From positions 1 through 64,000 of the forward strand of contig CALMYQ010000153.1 in NCBI GenBank assembly GCA_937873655.1: 64,000 nt of DNA, written 5' to 3'. The DNA comes from an uncultured Lewinella sp. Lineage in GTDB: Bacteria; Bacteroidota; Bacteroidia; Chitinophagales; Saprospiraceae. The notes beneath the pieces are model-generated. The model ran no database searches. It had not been told where the DNA came from and was given only the letters and a program-made list of their open reading frames with translations. Both the position numbers and the translations under genes were made by a program. Shown here one piece after another: positions 42,634 to 51,542 of the stretch; positions within the stretch are counted from its first letter, which is position 1; every line of letters starts with the position of its first letter.

Positions 42634-44424
42634 TCAGGGCAGCCGTTTTCTTCTGCGTTCAAACAGCGCCGTACCCAGTACCGTGATCAGGATCCCGCTG
42701 ATGATGCCCACCGCCAGGACCACCAGCCGGTTCCGGGCCAGCAGCTGCTCCGGTGTGTACGGGCTGGCGTAGGGGTCTTCCGAAACCTTCAGATAATAGT
42801 ACAGGACAGCTGCAACCGCTATAAACAAAAAGCCGCCCATGATGTAGGTCAGCCTCAGGGTCTTGTTGGCGAAAAATACATCCCGGACCGCAGCGTCAAA
42901 AAGCGCGCCGACAAATCCTGCCAGCAGGAAGACCACCAGGAAAACGCTCCCCACCGCTACCACGTCGCGGTATTTGGACAGGGATTGCGGCAGGTAAAAA
43001 CGCTCCTGCGCCGGATGGTATACCGCAATCGTGTCCTGGGACGGCGCAAACAGGGTGTCGATCAGGGACCAGAGTTCCTTCCTGCCCGAATCATACCCCA
43101 GGGCCCAGATGCCGACGCCGCCCAGGCCTTCCTTCAGCACCCAGTTGAACTTGGCGTTCAGGGTAGTGGAGTCGTCGAAATACAAGGTCTCGCGCCGGAC
43201 GGTGTTGCCGATGGAATCCGTAACCGTATAGGTGTAATTGGCCGTCCAGGATTCGATATTGTAATTGGGCGGCTCCCGCCGGTTGCCGTATTGCTGCCGG
43301 ATGCGCCAGTAGGGGATATGCTGAAAGGTGATCTTCGAAGTGTCCCGCCAGTTGGGGTCATTGGCGTTGGTAGTCGACCACAGGGCGCCGTAGTACGGCA
43401 ATCCCAACAACAGCTTGCGCCTGTTTACGCCCTGTTCCAGCCAGTGAAATACGGACTGCTCGATCGACCCTTCCGATTTGAAGAGCGGCGCCACCGGCCC
43501 GGGCGGCATTTTGGCCCCGATATGGTAGTCGTATCCGGTGAGTATGAAGAAATCGACGTACTTTTGAAGGGTGTCTACCTGATAGATCTGGTATTGGTTG
43601 AGCTTGGGCAAGACGACGCTGACGATATAATTGCCGCCGGCAGGGTGGGGGGGCAGCGAGGTCCGGAGCTTGCGGATGAATTGGGAGAATTTCAACTCGT
43701 ACCCGGCCGGAATCTGTTCGAAATTGACATCCAGCCCGTCAGCCTGCAATTTGACCAGCAATTCAGATAAATTCTGGATCAATCGCTCCTGCTGCCGGCT
43801 CTTGTTGTCAAGGAATTGCCGGTTGCCCGATTTGTAAAAGCTGGTGAGGGTGATCAGCACCTTGCAGCCTTTTTCGTGGGCCATGCCGATCAGCTTGAAA
43901 TTGGGGTTGCTCCAGCCTTCCACGACCTCCGGGTTGTCGTAGGCGATATTGGGCTCGGCCGCGGTATTGAGGTTATACGAAAACAGGGAAACGTAATTGA
44001 GCAGTTGATAGTTGTAGCTTTTGTAGGCCTCGCCCATCCAGAAGGGATGCCATCCGAACACTTTGACGTTGTTGGCGATCACAAGGGTATCGCCTTTCGG
44101 GGATTGGTAGAGCACCTGTTTGTCCTCCAGGCGGAAATAATCGAGCCAATCCTGTACCTGGGAATCCTGAACCGCCGAATAGCGCTCAAATTCTTCGCTG
44201 TGGATGGCGTTGTAAATCAAACCCAGTTTGTCCTTTATGCCTTTTTCGGTCGGAAACGCGGGCCTGACCGCCGTATCCCGGTCGGGCTTGAACAGGGATT
44301 GCCACACCACCTCGATCCGGGACTGCTTCTTTTCGGCCTGCCCGTCGGAGGTGTTCTGGGCCTGCAGCTTGCCGGATTGCATCCAGCCCGCCAGCATGAT
44401 CCACAATATCAGTGCCTTTCTCAT
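42634..44424 (-). CDS. GH18-like enzyme with three C-terminal membrane helices
   Basis: A product of 596 residues. A signal peptide (ends KLQAQ) is followed by an ~100-residue spacer and a GH18-type (beta/alpha)8 region: VKVFGWHPFWMGEAY, then ADGLDVNFEQIP, matching the DxxDxDxE catalytic motif except that the third Asp is Asn, with the catalytic Glu at residue 236. VGIWALGYDSGRKELW closes the barrel as in chitinases and spore-cortex hydrolases. The last ~110 residues form three transmembrane helices (VVAVGSVFLVVFLLAGFVGAL, TYIMGGFLFIAVAAVLYYYL, LVVLAVGIISGILITVLGTAL). The enzyme is therefore anchored, with its catalytic domain in the periplasm. It is next to the eCIS genes, so peptidoglycan remodelling for particle release or anchoring is possible. 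Confidence 0.75.
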   Translation of the reverse strand: MRKALILWIMLAGWMQSGKLQAQNTSDGQAEKKQSRIEVVWQSLFKPDRDTAVRPAFPTEKGIKDKLGLIYNAIHSEEFERYSAVQDSQVQDWLDYFRLEDKQVLYQSPKGDTLVIANNVKVFGWHPFWMGEAYKSYNYQLLNYVSLFSYNLNTAAEPNIAYDNPEVVEGWSNPNFKLIGMAHEKGCKVLITLTSFYKSGNRQFLDNKSRQQERLIQNLSELLVKLQADGLDVNFEQIPAGYELKFSQFIRKLRTSLPPHPAGGNYIVSVVLPKLNQYQIYQVDTLQKYVDFFILTGYDYHIGAKMPPGPVAPLFKSEGSIEQSVFHWLEQGVNRRKLLLGLPYYGALWSTTNANDPNWRDTSKITFQHIPYWRIRQQYGNRREPPNYNIESWTANYTYTVTDSIGNTVRRETLYFDDSTTLNAKFNWVLKEGLGGVGIWALGYDSGRKELWSLIDTLFAPSQDTIAVYHPAQERFYLPQSLSKYRDVVAVGSVFLVVFLLAGFVGALFDAAVRDVFFANKTLRLTYIMGGFLFIAVAAVLYYYLKVSEDPYASPYTPEQLLARNRLVVLAVGIISGILITVLGTALFERRRKRLP

Positions 44425-44451
44425 GTTGCCTTATGGGTTTTACCCGTCCCT

Positions 44452-45819
44452 TCAGGGTTGGCGTACCAGCCTTTCCTGCGGCTTTCTCCGCTGGTAATAG
44501 GCCACCACTTTCACCTGTACGGGAAAGGTATTGATGTCGTGTTGATTGATGAATGCGAAATAAAAATTGCGGCTGCCGGTACCCGGAAACCCCTTGCCGA
44601 AATTGTTCGGGTTGTTTTTGTGTCCGAAGAGCTCTGTCGCGCCGGAAGGCCTCCCGGACTTCAGGAACCTTTCCCTGTTCCGGTCATCGGCAATGACGTA
44701 CGGTACCAGGTTCGGATCAAATCCCGGATCGATGCGGCTGACGGCCGGAAGAACGATCGGCCGGCCCAGGCCAAATGCCGCCAGGGGCGGCGTTACGCCC
44801 GGCTGGGACCATTCAGGGGGCGTACTGGCCTCCAGGGCTGCATAGGCGGCGACGGTCGGCGCGCCGATGCCCACCCAATAGGTGATGAACAGGAAGAGGT
44901 CGTTATCCTCCGCATGCTCCGGAATATTGACCTCCACCACTCCGGCGCCGGATTGCATGGGGTTTCGTTTGCCGGTCAGACTAAGGGTAATATCCGTGAC
45001 CTGCAACAGAATGGTATCACCGGTCGGAACCAGGACCTGCTCCTTTTTAAAGATCAGCTGCTGTGCGGATGCGGTTGCCGGATTATCAGAAGGGCTCGCT
45101 CCCAGGTCGGCGGCTGACCAGTAGACGGTATCCGCAGGGGAGTGCAGGCCGGCTTTGACGGTCGCAAATTGTTTTCGGAAAAGACTGCCCCCCCTCAGGT
45201 AAAGGTTGAAGCGCTCGGCGGAGCCCTTGAGCAGCGCCGTGTACCGGACCGAGGCCGCCTTGAGGTTCGCCTCGATGATTTTGCCCTCCTTGTCGGTCAG
45301 GGCAGCTGCTTTGAGGGGCTTGCCGTCAACGGTCTTCAGGTCAATGACCAGACTGTCGCCGGCAAGGCCCCTCCCACGGAGCAAGTAGTGATTTTGGGCA
45401 GTATCCTTGGATTGGCCCGGCGCTTTGAGGTCAAACGTCAGGCAAGTGCACTTATCTTTCCCTTTTTTGGCCTTTCTCTTCTTGTTCAAATCCAGCGCGG
45501 GGCATTTTTTTCTGGAGATCCGGATCGGTTCCATCAGGATGGAATCCCTGTCGGACCACAACAAGGGTTCTTTCCTGCGGATGACCCTGAGCCGCGTTTT
45601 GACGTTGAACGTCACGGTCGCGCCTTCCCGGAGGGTATCGATGCCCAGGGTGTCCAGGCAGATCTCCGACAGTTTATAACCGGTCATTGCGGGATGGGAA
45701 CGGATAGCCGCCGTCAGGTCCGGCGGAGGAGGGGAACAGGCTGCTTCTTTTTGTCCGGCCAACAGGGCCGGCAAAAGCAAAAGAAGACCTGCAAATAAAG
45801 ATTTCAACTTATCCTGCAT
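44452..45819 (-). CDS. unknown secreted protein in the eCIS accessory arm
   Basis: A product of 455 residues from ATG 45819; the longer reading from 45861 adds a non-signal leader. Signal peptide: LFAGLLLLLPALLAGQKEAAC, possibly a lipoprotein or cleaved before the Cys. The mature protein is beta-rich with a very basic patch (KKRKAKKGKDKCTCL) and a late region VEVNIPEHAEDNDLFLFITYWVGIG. The last ~60 residues read like a C-terminal barrel-wall strand set (FYFAFINQHDINTFPVQVKVVAYYQRR). No family is recognised. It lies 27 bp before the GH18-like gene and 44 bp after the DUF4157 gene, so all three are probably one transcript. A role at the envelope during particle release is a guess from position. 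Confidence 0.5.
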   Translation of the reverse strand: MQDKLKSLFAGLLLLLPALLAGQKEAACSPPPPDLTAAIRSHPAMTGYKLSEICLDTLGIDTLREGATVTFNVKTRLRVIRRKEPLLWSDRDSILMEPIRISRKKCPALDLNKKRKAKKGKDKCTCLTFDLKAPGQSKDTAQNHYLLRGRGLAGDSLVIDLKTVDGKPLKAAALTDKEGKIIEANLKAASVRYTALLKGSAERFNLYLRGGSLFRKQFATVKAGLHSPADTVYWSAADLGASPSDNPATASAQQLIFKKEQVLVPTGDTILLQVTDITLSLTGKRNPMQSGAGVVEVNIPEHAEDNDLFLFITYWVGIGAPTVAAYAALEASTPPEWSQPGVTPPLAAFGLGRPIVLPAVSRIDPGFDPNLVPYVIADDRNRERFLKSGRPSGATELFGHKNNPNNFGKGFPGTGSRNFYFAFINQHDINTFPVQVKVVAYYQRRKPQERLVRQP

Positions 45820-45863
45820 CGGTTTTCGATTCAACAAAGTGCAGGAATCTGACACAGACAATG

Positions 45864-46508
45864 TTAATCCAATCGGGTCCGGGCGGCTTTTTTACCCATG
45901 ATATCCGCAGCTTTTTCGAGCCCCGGGTCATCGTTTACCGGGAGGCCGGCCGCCTGGGTAGTGGCTTTTACGATCCCCTGTCGCTGTTGAACCACATGCG
46001 TCAGTTCGTGGCCCAGCAGTTCCTGTCCTGATGAGGTGTCGGGTTTGAACTGTCCGGGTGCGAAGTGGACATCACTGCCCTGGGTATAGGCCAATGCGCC
46101 TACCTTGGGCGCTGCGGAAGAGTCGGCATGGATGCGGACATCCGAGAAATCAGCCTGGAGGGCGGTTTCCATCTGGTTCTTCACGGGGTCGGGCATGCCG
46201 GTCGCATTTTCTTTTTTCTGGAGCGCCGCCGGTTGCCCCTGTTCGAACCTGCCCTGCAGCAGTTCTTCTTCATCCGGGGTCGCCAGCTGAAGCGCGGGGG
46301 AGGCCTGCCCGTTGAATTTGCCCTGCAGCAATTCGTCCTCCGGTGCGGCCATCATCTGGGCGGAAGGCTGAAGGCTCCGCTGTACGGCGGCGATGGCCCT
46401 GTTGTCAGCAAAGCCGGAAGAAGACGTATGGCCTGACCGCCGGCCGGCATGATTTGCGCTGGCCCGGCTGCGGGAGTTGCGGGAAGAGGCGAAAGCGGAA
46501 GATTTCAT
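45864..46508 (-). CDS. stand-alone DUF4157 protein (eCIS-associated)
   Basis: A product of 214 residues. The start is ATG 46508, not the ATG at 46640, because a good promoter (46591-46562) would put transcription initiation after 46640. The core has DVRIHADSSAAPKVGALAYTQGSDVHFAPGQF, then the metal-site motif GHELTHVVQQ (HELTH at 167-171) and the usual DPGLEKAADIMGKKAAR end. The N-terminal third is Ser/Arg-rich and disordered, followed by near-repeats (DELLQGKFNGQ, EELLQGRFEQG). DUF4157 is the domain most tied to eCIS clusters, often at the head of effectors. Here nothing follows it, so it is either a processing protease, an adaptor, or an effector stripped of its toxin part. Confidence 0.88.
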   Translation of the reverse strand: MKSSAFASSRNSRSRASANHAGRRSGHTSSSGFADNRAIAAVQRSLQPSAQMMAAPEDELLQGKFNGQASPALQLATPDEEELLQGRFEQGQPAALQKKENATGMPDPVKNQMETALQADFSDVRIHADSSAAPKVGALAYTQGSDVHFAPGQFKPDTSSGQELLGHELTHVVQQRQGIVKATTQAAGLPVNDDPGLEKAADIMGKKAARTRLD

Positions 46509-46561
46509 GGTTTCAGGTTTAATACGCTCAGGAACGGCTGAATCTCCTGATTCGGGATCGT

Positions 46562-46591
46562 CAAAGTTAGGATTTTTTTTTGAATCGGCAA
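46562..46591 (-). promoter_or_regulatory. promoter of the eCIS minus-strand arm
   Basis: On the minus strand: TTG (46591-46589), a 19-bp spacer, TAACTTTG (46569-46562), an exact TTG-N19-TAnnTTTG. It places the transcript start near 46555 and supports ATG 46508 for DUF4157. Confidence 0.6.
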
Positions 46592-46601
46592 GGCCTGTAT
46601 T

Positions 46602-46632
46602 TTTGACGGATCTGAAAAAATGATTACCTTTC
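46602..46632 (+). promoter_or_regulatory. promoter of the eCIS plus-strand arm
   Basis: TTTG (46602-46605), a 19-bp spacer, TACCTTTC (46625-46632), one mismatch to TAnnTTTG. Its -33 box lies 10 bp from the -33 box of the divergent promoter, so one regulator binding in between could control both arms. Confidence 0.5.
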
Positions 46633-46695
46633 CCATCCATTTCATTGTGTGCCGGATCTGCCTTTGGATTTCTTCAACGCCTAAAACGACTGGTC

Positions 46696-49600
46696 ATGTC
46701 TGCCACTAAGACCGAGGTCCGTCCTTTTTTACAAAGATTGCCGGAAAAGATCTCATTCTTCCGACCGGAAGAGCTGGAGGAAGTAAAAAACAGGCTCAAA
46801 TACAGCAATTTCCTGGCTGTGTTCGGGGAGGAGAGCTATCAGCTGCGGTCGCTTGTTTTTGACGGACTCCTGCCCTCCCTGCAAACGAACGGCGGAGGAA
46901 ATCCTGCAGCCGGCTCAGGCGGGGTCAGGAAGAGCGATATCGAAGGCCGTGCCGGCTTCAACTGGTCGATAGCCCCGATCCTGACGCCCGGCCCCAATCC
47001 GGTCGGCAACCTTGCCGGCGCACTCGCTGAGCCGGGCGTGCTCAGGGCCGCTGTGGAAGCCGATTTCGGAAAGACCCTTGAACGGAAGCTCCGGTCGGGC
47101 ATCGATGGATTGCTGGAAGTTTACGAGTCGGAAAAGGATTCGGAGGATTTCAACCTGCTGATCGTTGTCGACAGGTTGGAAGAAATTTCCATGTTCCGGG
47201 AAAACGGCACCTGGCACGGTCAGACCGGCGATGACGCCCTTTTCTTCAACCTCATCCTCTCTGCCATACGGTCGTCCTTGCCCGTCTATATCATCCTGCT
47301 GATGGATTCGGGCAGCCTCAATCAGGTTTATCAATACAGCGGCTTCCTGGAAGATATCGATCAGAACCGGTTTCAGCTCAGGAAATTCGACCCGAAGAGC
47401 GCGGCGGCATGGGTCAGGCAAGCCGCCGGCGGCGGGACGGAAACCGAAGCGGAACGGGCCTTTATCGACGCCCTGGCCGCCGACCTCAAAAACGGGAATA
47501 ACGGCGCCGATCCGCACGCATTGTTCAAACTGACCTTCGCCCTTCAGCAAATGAGAGCAGCTGCCTCCGGAAGCCAGGATGCGGATATCAGCCAGCTTTA
47601 CCGGGAAAACGGCAAAATCAGCCGGGTGATCGATCTGTGGCTGGAACGGAAATTCGGAGCCCTTCAACCCTCCGGCGAAGCTGCCGGCGAAACGCCCGCC
47701 GGACTGGCATCCCTGACCACCGATCAGAAGATCGTCATGCGGTCCTTCAAGGCGCTGACGGAGAAAGACCCTTCGGGCGTGGCTGTCCGCCGCCCGGTGT
47801 TCCTGTCAGAACTGCTGGAACTTTGCCGGCGGAGCGTAGCCAACCCCGCAAACGCCGTCCAAAGCAATGCCGATCCCTGGGGCGATGAAACGACAAAAAA
47901 TCTGACCGAAAGGCAGGTGCTGGATCAATTGATGGGTTTCAATACGCCTTCGAACCCCTTTATCCGTATCATTGACCCGCCCGCTGATCAGGACCTCGAC
48001 CGCATTGTCTACATCCGGGAAGAGGCCCTGGTCTCCAATTGGAACAGGATCAAGGCCTGGGCGGATCAGGAGGTGGTGGATGCCGGCATTTACAAAGGCC
48101 TGATCGAATTTGCAAAAGCCTATTACAAGAAAACGGCGGAAGGCGTGCCCGGCGGCGCACAAGCCGGTCCGACCGGAAACACGCCTGAAACCGGCTTGCT
48201 GAAAAGGATCTGGGAGTTCATCGCGGGGTACTACCGCATGATCTCCGGATCGGTCAAAAGGGAATTGCAGTTGCTCAATAAAAAGATTGAATTTTCCCTT
48301 CAGGAGGATTTCAACCCGGGCGAGAAGCTCTCCCTCAACTCCATCAGGCTGCCTTTTGAATGGAAACAGAACAATATCCCGAATGAGACCTGGGCCAGAA
48401 GATATTACAACCCCCACCGGATACCGGTCAAGGATCCGCCGCCGGAAGACCCGGATGCGCTGGAGGAATACAAATTGAACAAATACCTGGTTCAGGAAAA
48501 AGGTATTGAGCACCATTTTGCGTTGGCCAGAACCTACTACGACCTCAGCCTCGAAAACGTCAAGGGCATCGTCGAGCGCAGGGAAATGGAAAAGGAGCGG
48601 CGGGTGAATAATTCCAGGCGGCTGACCCTCATCTTTCTGGTGCTGGCCGTCGTGGCGGTCATCGCAACCATCCGCGCCTCCAGCTTGCGCAGGGCAGAGA
48701 AATTGAACAGGCAAAACGTGGAATTATTCGATTTCCTGGATATCCTCTCCCAAACCCGCACGATCCGGAAGGAAATTCATTCGGAGGAGTACAACAATAA
48801 GCTGAAAGAGGAGATCAGAACGGAATCCCTGCTGGATGAGGACGAAATGAAGGATTCGATGCGCGGCATGCTGAAGTTCCTGGCAGACAGTTTTTACATC
48901 GCCCTCATACCCGATGCGATGGTTGCGGCCAACCGCAATCTGTCAGCATACAATGAAAGGGTTATCGATAAATTCAACACCCTGTCCATCAATGCAGCGC
49001 TGACGCTGAATTCCCTGAAGGTTGCTGAAAACGCGCGGAATTCCAAGTCGCTGATCATTCAATCGGCTTCCGATATCCTCGGAATTGCCGGTGAAGCGAT
49101 CAATTTCAACCGCACGGTCCGGGATACTTTTTATCAGTTCCCGCTCATTTATAAAGCGCTTGAGGAGCATATCGCCACCCTGCAGCAAATCCTGGCCCAG
49201 AAATACGACGACCTGGAGCACAACAATTTCAGGCACAAGGATCAGGCCCTGGTGATGGCCTTTGCCTCCAACCCCGGGATTGAGGCCCAGTACGCATACG
49301 GCGACGCCCTTGGGAATGTCCGCATCTTCAACGGAGAAGACGATTTTAAAACGGCCTCTTCCGGCGAAAGGATTACGGCCCTCACCTATGCCGATTCCGC
49401 AACCCTGCTGGCCGGCACCTTCAGGGGCAACATTCTCAGGTACGAAGGCCTGGCCACCGACCCCAGGGGCAAAGGCGTTTTTCCCTTTGCGAAACTGGAG
49501 CTGGGGCCGGATATGGATAAACCCATTAATGCCATATTTCAGATCGGGGATCACCTGCTGGTTGTTACCCCGTGGGAACTGCAACTGCTGTCTGCGTCCA

Positions 49601-50280
49601 CGGGCGGCCCCGACCGGTTTGTTCAGGTTCAGAACGTCAGGCTGGATGCCGGCCTGCATGAGATCAGGGCATGCGCTATTTCCCCCGATAAAGATATGGT
49701 GATTGCCGGAGGCGACGGCGCGCTCGAGGTATTTGAACTCAGCGAGGGCCCCAACCGGTCCCTCGTTCACCTGAAAACGGTGTCTTTCACCGGCGCGGCC
49801 ATAACCGCATTGGCCGTGAGCGATGCCTTTTCAGGTCCGTTCGGCGAACAAACCTCATTGGTGGCCGTAGGTCTCGAAAACGGGACTATTTTTCTGGCTC
49901 CCGCAGACGATTTGCTGCCCGGCGCCAATTTCGGAGCGGATTTGGGTATTTTGAGCTTGCAATCTTCCACCATTTCTACCCTGGGCTTCAACCCGCATGC
50001 GCATCAACTGGCCTCGTCAAGCCTCGACGGCAGCATTGTGCTGTGGAACCTCGATCTGATCGCGCCGGGTAACGTGCAGGGCGCTGTTTTTCTTAACGAC
50101 TACGACCATATCCGGCTCGAAGAGTCCGGCCAGGGGATGTGGGGAATCGTCTACATCAACTCCAATGAACTTTTTTCAACCGAAAATCTGACCATCCGGA
50201 AGTGGAAAACGAATATTGAGGTATTGAAAAAGGAACTGGAAGAGCTCCTGGGAGAATATAAAAATGACAAAGACTATTGA
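46696..50280 (+). CDS. membrane nSTAND-like protein with degenerate P-loop and beta-propeller
   Basis: A product of 1194 residues from ATG 46696. The N-terminal ~350 residues align by eye with nSTAND1-type NTPase modules: NFLAVFGEESYQLRSLVFDGLLPSL sits where GPSGSGKSSLxxAGLLPAL normally is, so the P-loop Gly-Lys-Ser/Thr is lost. A Walker-B-like LLIVVDRLEEISMF follows near residue 155. One transmembrane helix (LTLIFLVLAVVAVIATI, about residues 643-660) is followed by a coiled-coil-like stretch, then ~370 residues of WD40-like blades (HQLASSSLDGSIVLWNLDLI is the clearest). The protein probably does not hydrolyse ATP and may act as a membrane-tethered scaffold or sensor. It is the first gene of the divergent eCIS arm. 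Confidence 0.7.
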   Translation: MSATKTEVRPFLQRLPEKISFFRPEELEEVKNRLKYSNFLAVFGEESYQLRSLVFDGLLPSLQTNGGGNPAAGSGGVRKSDIEGRAGFNWSIAPILTPGPNPVGNLAGALAEPGVLRAAVEADFGKTLERKLRSGIDGLLEVYESEKDSEDFNLLIVVDRLEEISMFRENGTWHGQTGDDALFFNLILSAIRSSLPVYIILLMDSGSLNQVYQYSGFLEDIDQNRFQLRKFDPKSAAAWVRQAAGGGTETEAERAFIDALAADLKNGNNGADPHALFKLTFALQQMRAAASGSQDADISQLYRENGKISRVIDLWLERKFGALQPSGEAAGETPAGLASLTTDQKIVMRSFKALTEKDPSGVAVRRPVFLSELLELCRRSVANPANAVQSNADPWGDETTKNLTERQVLDQLMGFNTPSNPFIRIIDPPADQDLDRIVYIREEALVSNWNRIKAWADQEVVDAGIYKGLIEFAKAYYKKTAEGVPGGAQAGPTGNTPETGLLKRIWEFIAGYYRMISGSVKRELQLLNKKIEFSLQEDFNPGEKLSLNSIRLPFEWKQNNIPNETWARRYYNPHRIPVKDPPPEDPDALEEYKLNKYLVQEKGIEHHFALARTYYDLSLENVKGIVERREMEKERRVNNSRRLTLIFLVLAVVAVIATIRASSLRRAEKLNRQNVELFDFLDILSQTRTIRKEIHSEEYNNKLKEEIRTESLLDEDEMKDSMRGMLKFLADSFYIALIPDAMVAANRNLSAYNERVIDKFNTLSINAALTLNSLKVAENARNSKSLIIQSASDILGIAGEAINFNRTVRDTFYQFPLIYKALEEHIATLQQILAQKYDDLEHNNFRHKDQALVMAFASNPGIEAQYAYGDALGNVRIFNGEDDFKTASSGERITALTYADSATLLAGTFRGNILRYEGLATDPRGKGVFPFAKLELGPDMDKPINAIFQIGDHLLVVTPWELQLLSASTGGPDRFVQVQNVRLDAGLHEIRACAISPDKDMVIAGGDGALEVFELSEGPNRSLVHLKTVSFTGAAITALAVSDAFSGPFGEQTSLVAVGLENGTIFLAPADDLLPGANFGADLGILSLQSSTISTLGFNPHAHQLASSSLDGSIVLWNLDLIAPGNVQGAVFLNDYDHIRLEESGQGMWGIVYINSNELFSTENLTIRKWKTNIEVLKKELEELLGEYKNDKDY

Positions 50281-51521
50281 TGCTGCAGTTCTGGGAACAT
50301 AGAGAGGAGATGCTGGAGGCGTTCGGCTTGGCGGAAAGCTCGATCCTGGTCCACTTGAACGGAAATCCGGAGATCTGGTTTTTCCAGAGCCTCCTGGAAT
50401 TGGCCAGGAAGGGATTGGCTGTCGAGGTCGCCGGAAGCGAATCCCTCTATGCAGGAGTGGACATCAACCCGACCTATTTCGACAACCTTCGGGTTGCGGG
50501 AGGCGCCTGGTTCGCCTATCCCGCGGAAAAGCGCATCCGGGATCTGCCCCCTTCTTTTATCCTGCTGGACGGGACCCTTCTTTTGCTCGAATCCGTTCAG
50601 CCGGCCAATCCCCGGCGCCTGGAAATGATCCGTGCGGCCGACCTCATCGGGCAGTATGGTCAACGGTTTCGCAAGCTCAAGGAACAGGGCCTTTCGGGTG
50701 CGGTGATCCCGCTCCTGGATCCGGACGGCCAAAAGAACCCGGCGGGCGTCATTGCCGGCCGGCCGCTGACAGCCTGGTTTGAGGCCCGGCCCAGAACCGT
50801 GGAACCCGGCGGAACGGTTGAACTGGGTTGGGAAGTAACCGGAGCGACGGTTGTTGAGATCACCCCCGGGATCGGCATTTGCCCGCCCAGAGGAACTGCA
50901 GCGTTACCGCTCGGGCACAGTACGGAATTCCGGTTGCGCGCCGTCGGTTCAGACAGGGAACTGTCGAGGGTGTTGAGCGTTGAAGTGGATAAAAATCCGA
51001 AAATCCTGTACCGGATCACTACCCTGGATTTTGCCACCGGCGGCGAGATCCCGCTCTATTTTCGCGAGGATTTTCCGGACCACTACGGCATTATCCACGG
51101 CCAGGCCGTTACCTTGTATTGGGAGGTCAGAAATGCCGGATCCGTTGAGATCGACGGGATCGGACCGGTAGCTGCAAACGGGTTCAAGGTATTGACGCCT
51201 GAAAAACTGACCGCCTATACCATAATTGCGCGCAACGGCGGCATGGCGGCTAAAAAAGTGGTTGTCATCAATGTCTTTCCGATGCCTGCCATGGAGAAGA
51301 TCCGGTCGGTCCTGCCCGACAGCATGGAAGTTCGGTCGGTGCTGCATTTCAACAATATTCAGGTGCCGGCCTGGTTGAATCAACCCCTCAACTGGGAGAT
51401 TGACCAGCATATGGCGGCGCCGGCCGCTGATGACCCGCCGCTCGCCATCCGGCCGGGAAAGGAAGCGCCCAAGCCCCCCCGGAAAGGCTGGCTGACCTGG
51501 TTCAAAAGAAAAAAGCCGTAA
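50280..51521 (+). CDS. eCIS-linked protein with two Ig-like domains
   Basis: A product of 413 residues. It starts with ATG 50280, overlapping the previous stop (TGATG), so it is translationally coupled to the nSTAND-like gene. The N-terminal ~155 residues are alpha/beta (ILVHLNGNPEIWFFQSLLELARKGLAVEVAG, then FILLDGTLLLLES) and recall a phospholipase-D-like half-domain, without a full HKD motif. Two Ig-like domains follow (PGGTVELGWEVTGATVVEITPG and GQAVTLYWEVRNAGSVEIDG). The C-terminal ~90 residues are basic and Pro-rich, ending KGWLTWFKRKKP. No signal peptide. A partner of the membrane-bound upstream protein is likely. Confidence 0.6.
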   Translation: MLQFWEHREEMLEAFGLAESSILVHLNGNPEIWFFQSLLELARKGLAVEVAGSESLYAGVDINPTYFDNLRVAGGAWFAYPAEKRIRDLPPSFILLDGTLLLLESVQPANPRRLEMIRAADLIGQYGQRFRKLKEQGLSGAVIPLLDPDGQKNPAGVIAGRPLTAWFEARPRTVEPGGTVELGWEVTGATVVEITPGIGICPPRGTAALPLGHSTEFRLRAVGSDRELSRVLSVEVDKNPKILYRITTLDFATGGEIPLYFREDFPDHYGIIHGQAVTLYWEVRNAGSVEIDGIGPVAANGFKVLTPEKLTAYTIIARNGGMAAKKVVVINVFPMPAMEKIRSVLPDSMEVRSVLHFNNIQVPAWLNQPLNWEIDQHMAAPAADDPPLAIRPGKEAPKPPRKGWLTWFKRKKP

Positions 51522-51542
51522 CTTTAACGGGAATTTGCAGAT

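Noticed and set aside
19544..46508. Long plus-strand reading frames opposite the eCIS genes (for example 27988-29100, 21952-22851)
   Set aside because: They mirror the codon bias of the minus-strand genes, have no family motifs, are rich in Gly, Arg, Gln and His, and lack plausible starts. The minus-strand products are recognised.
19544..46508. Prophage
   Set aside because: Sheath, tube and baseplate genes are present, but no portal, terminase, major head, integrase or att site is seen, while DUF4255, DUF4157 and the AAA+ ATPase mark an eCIS.
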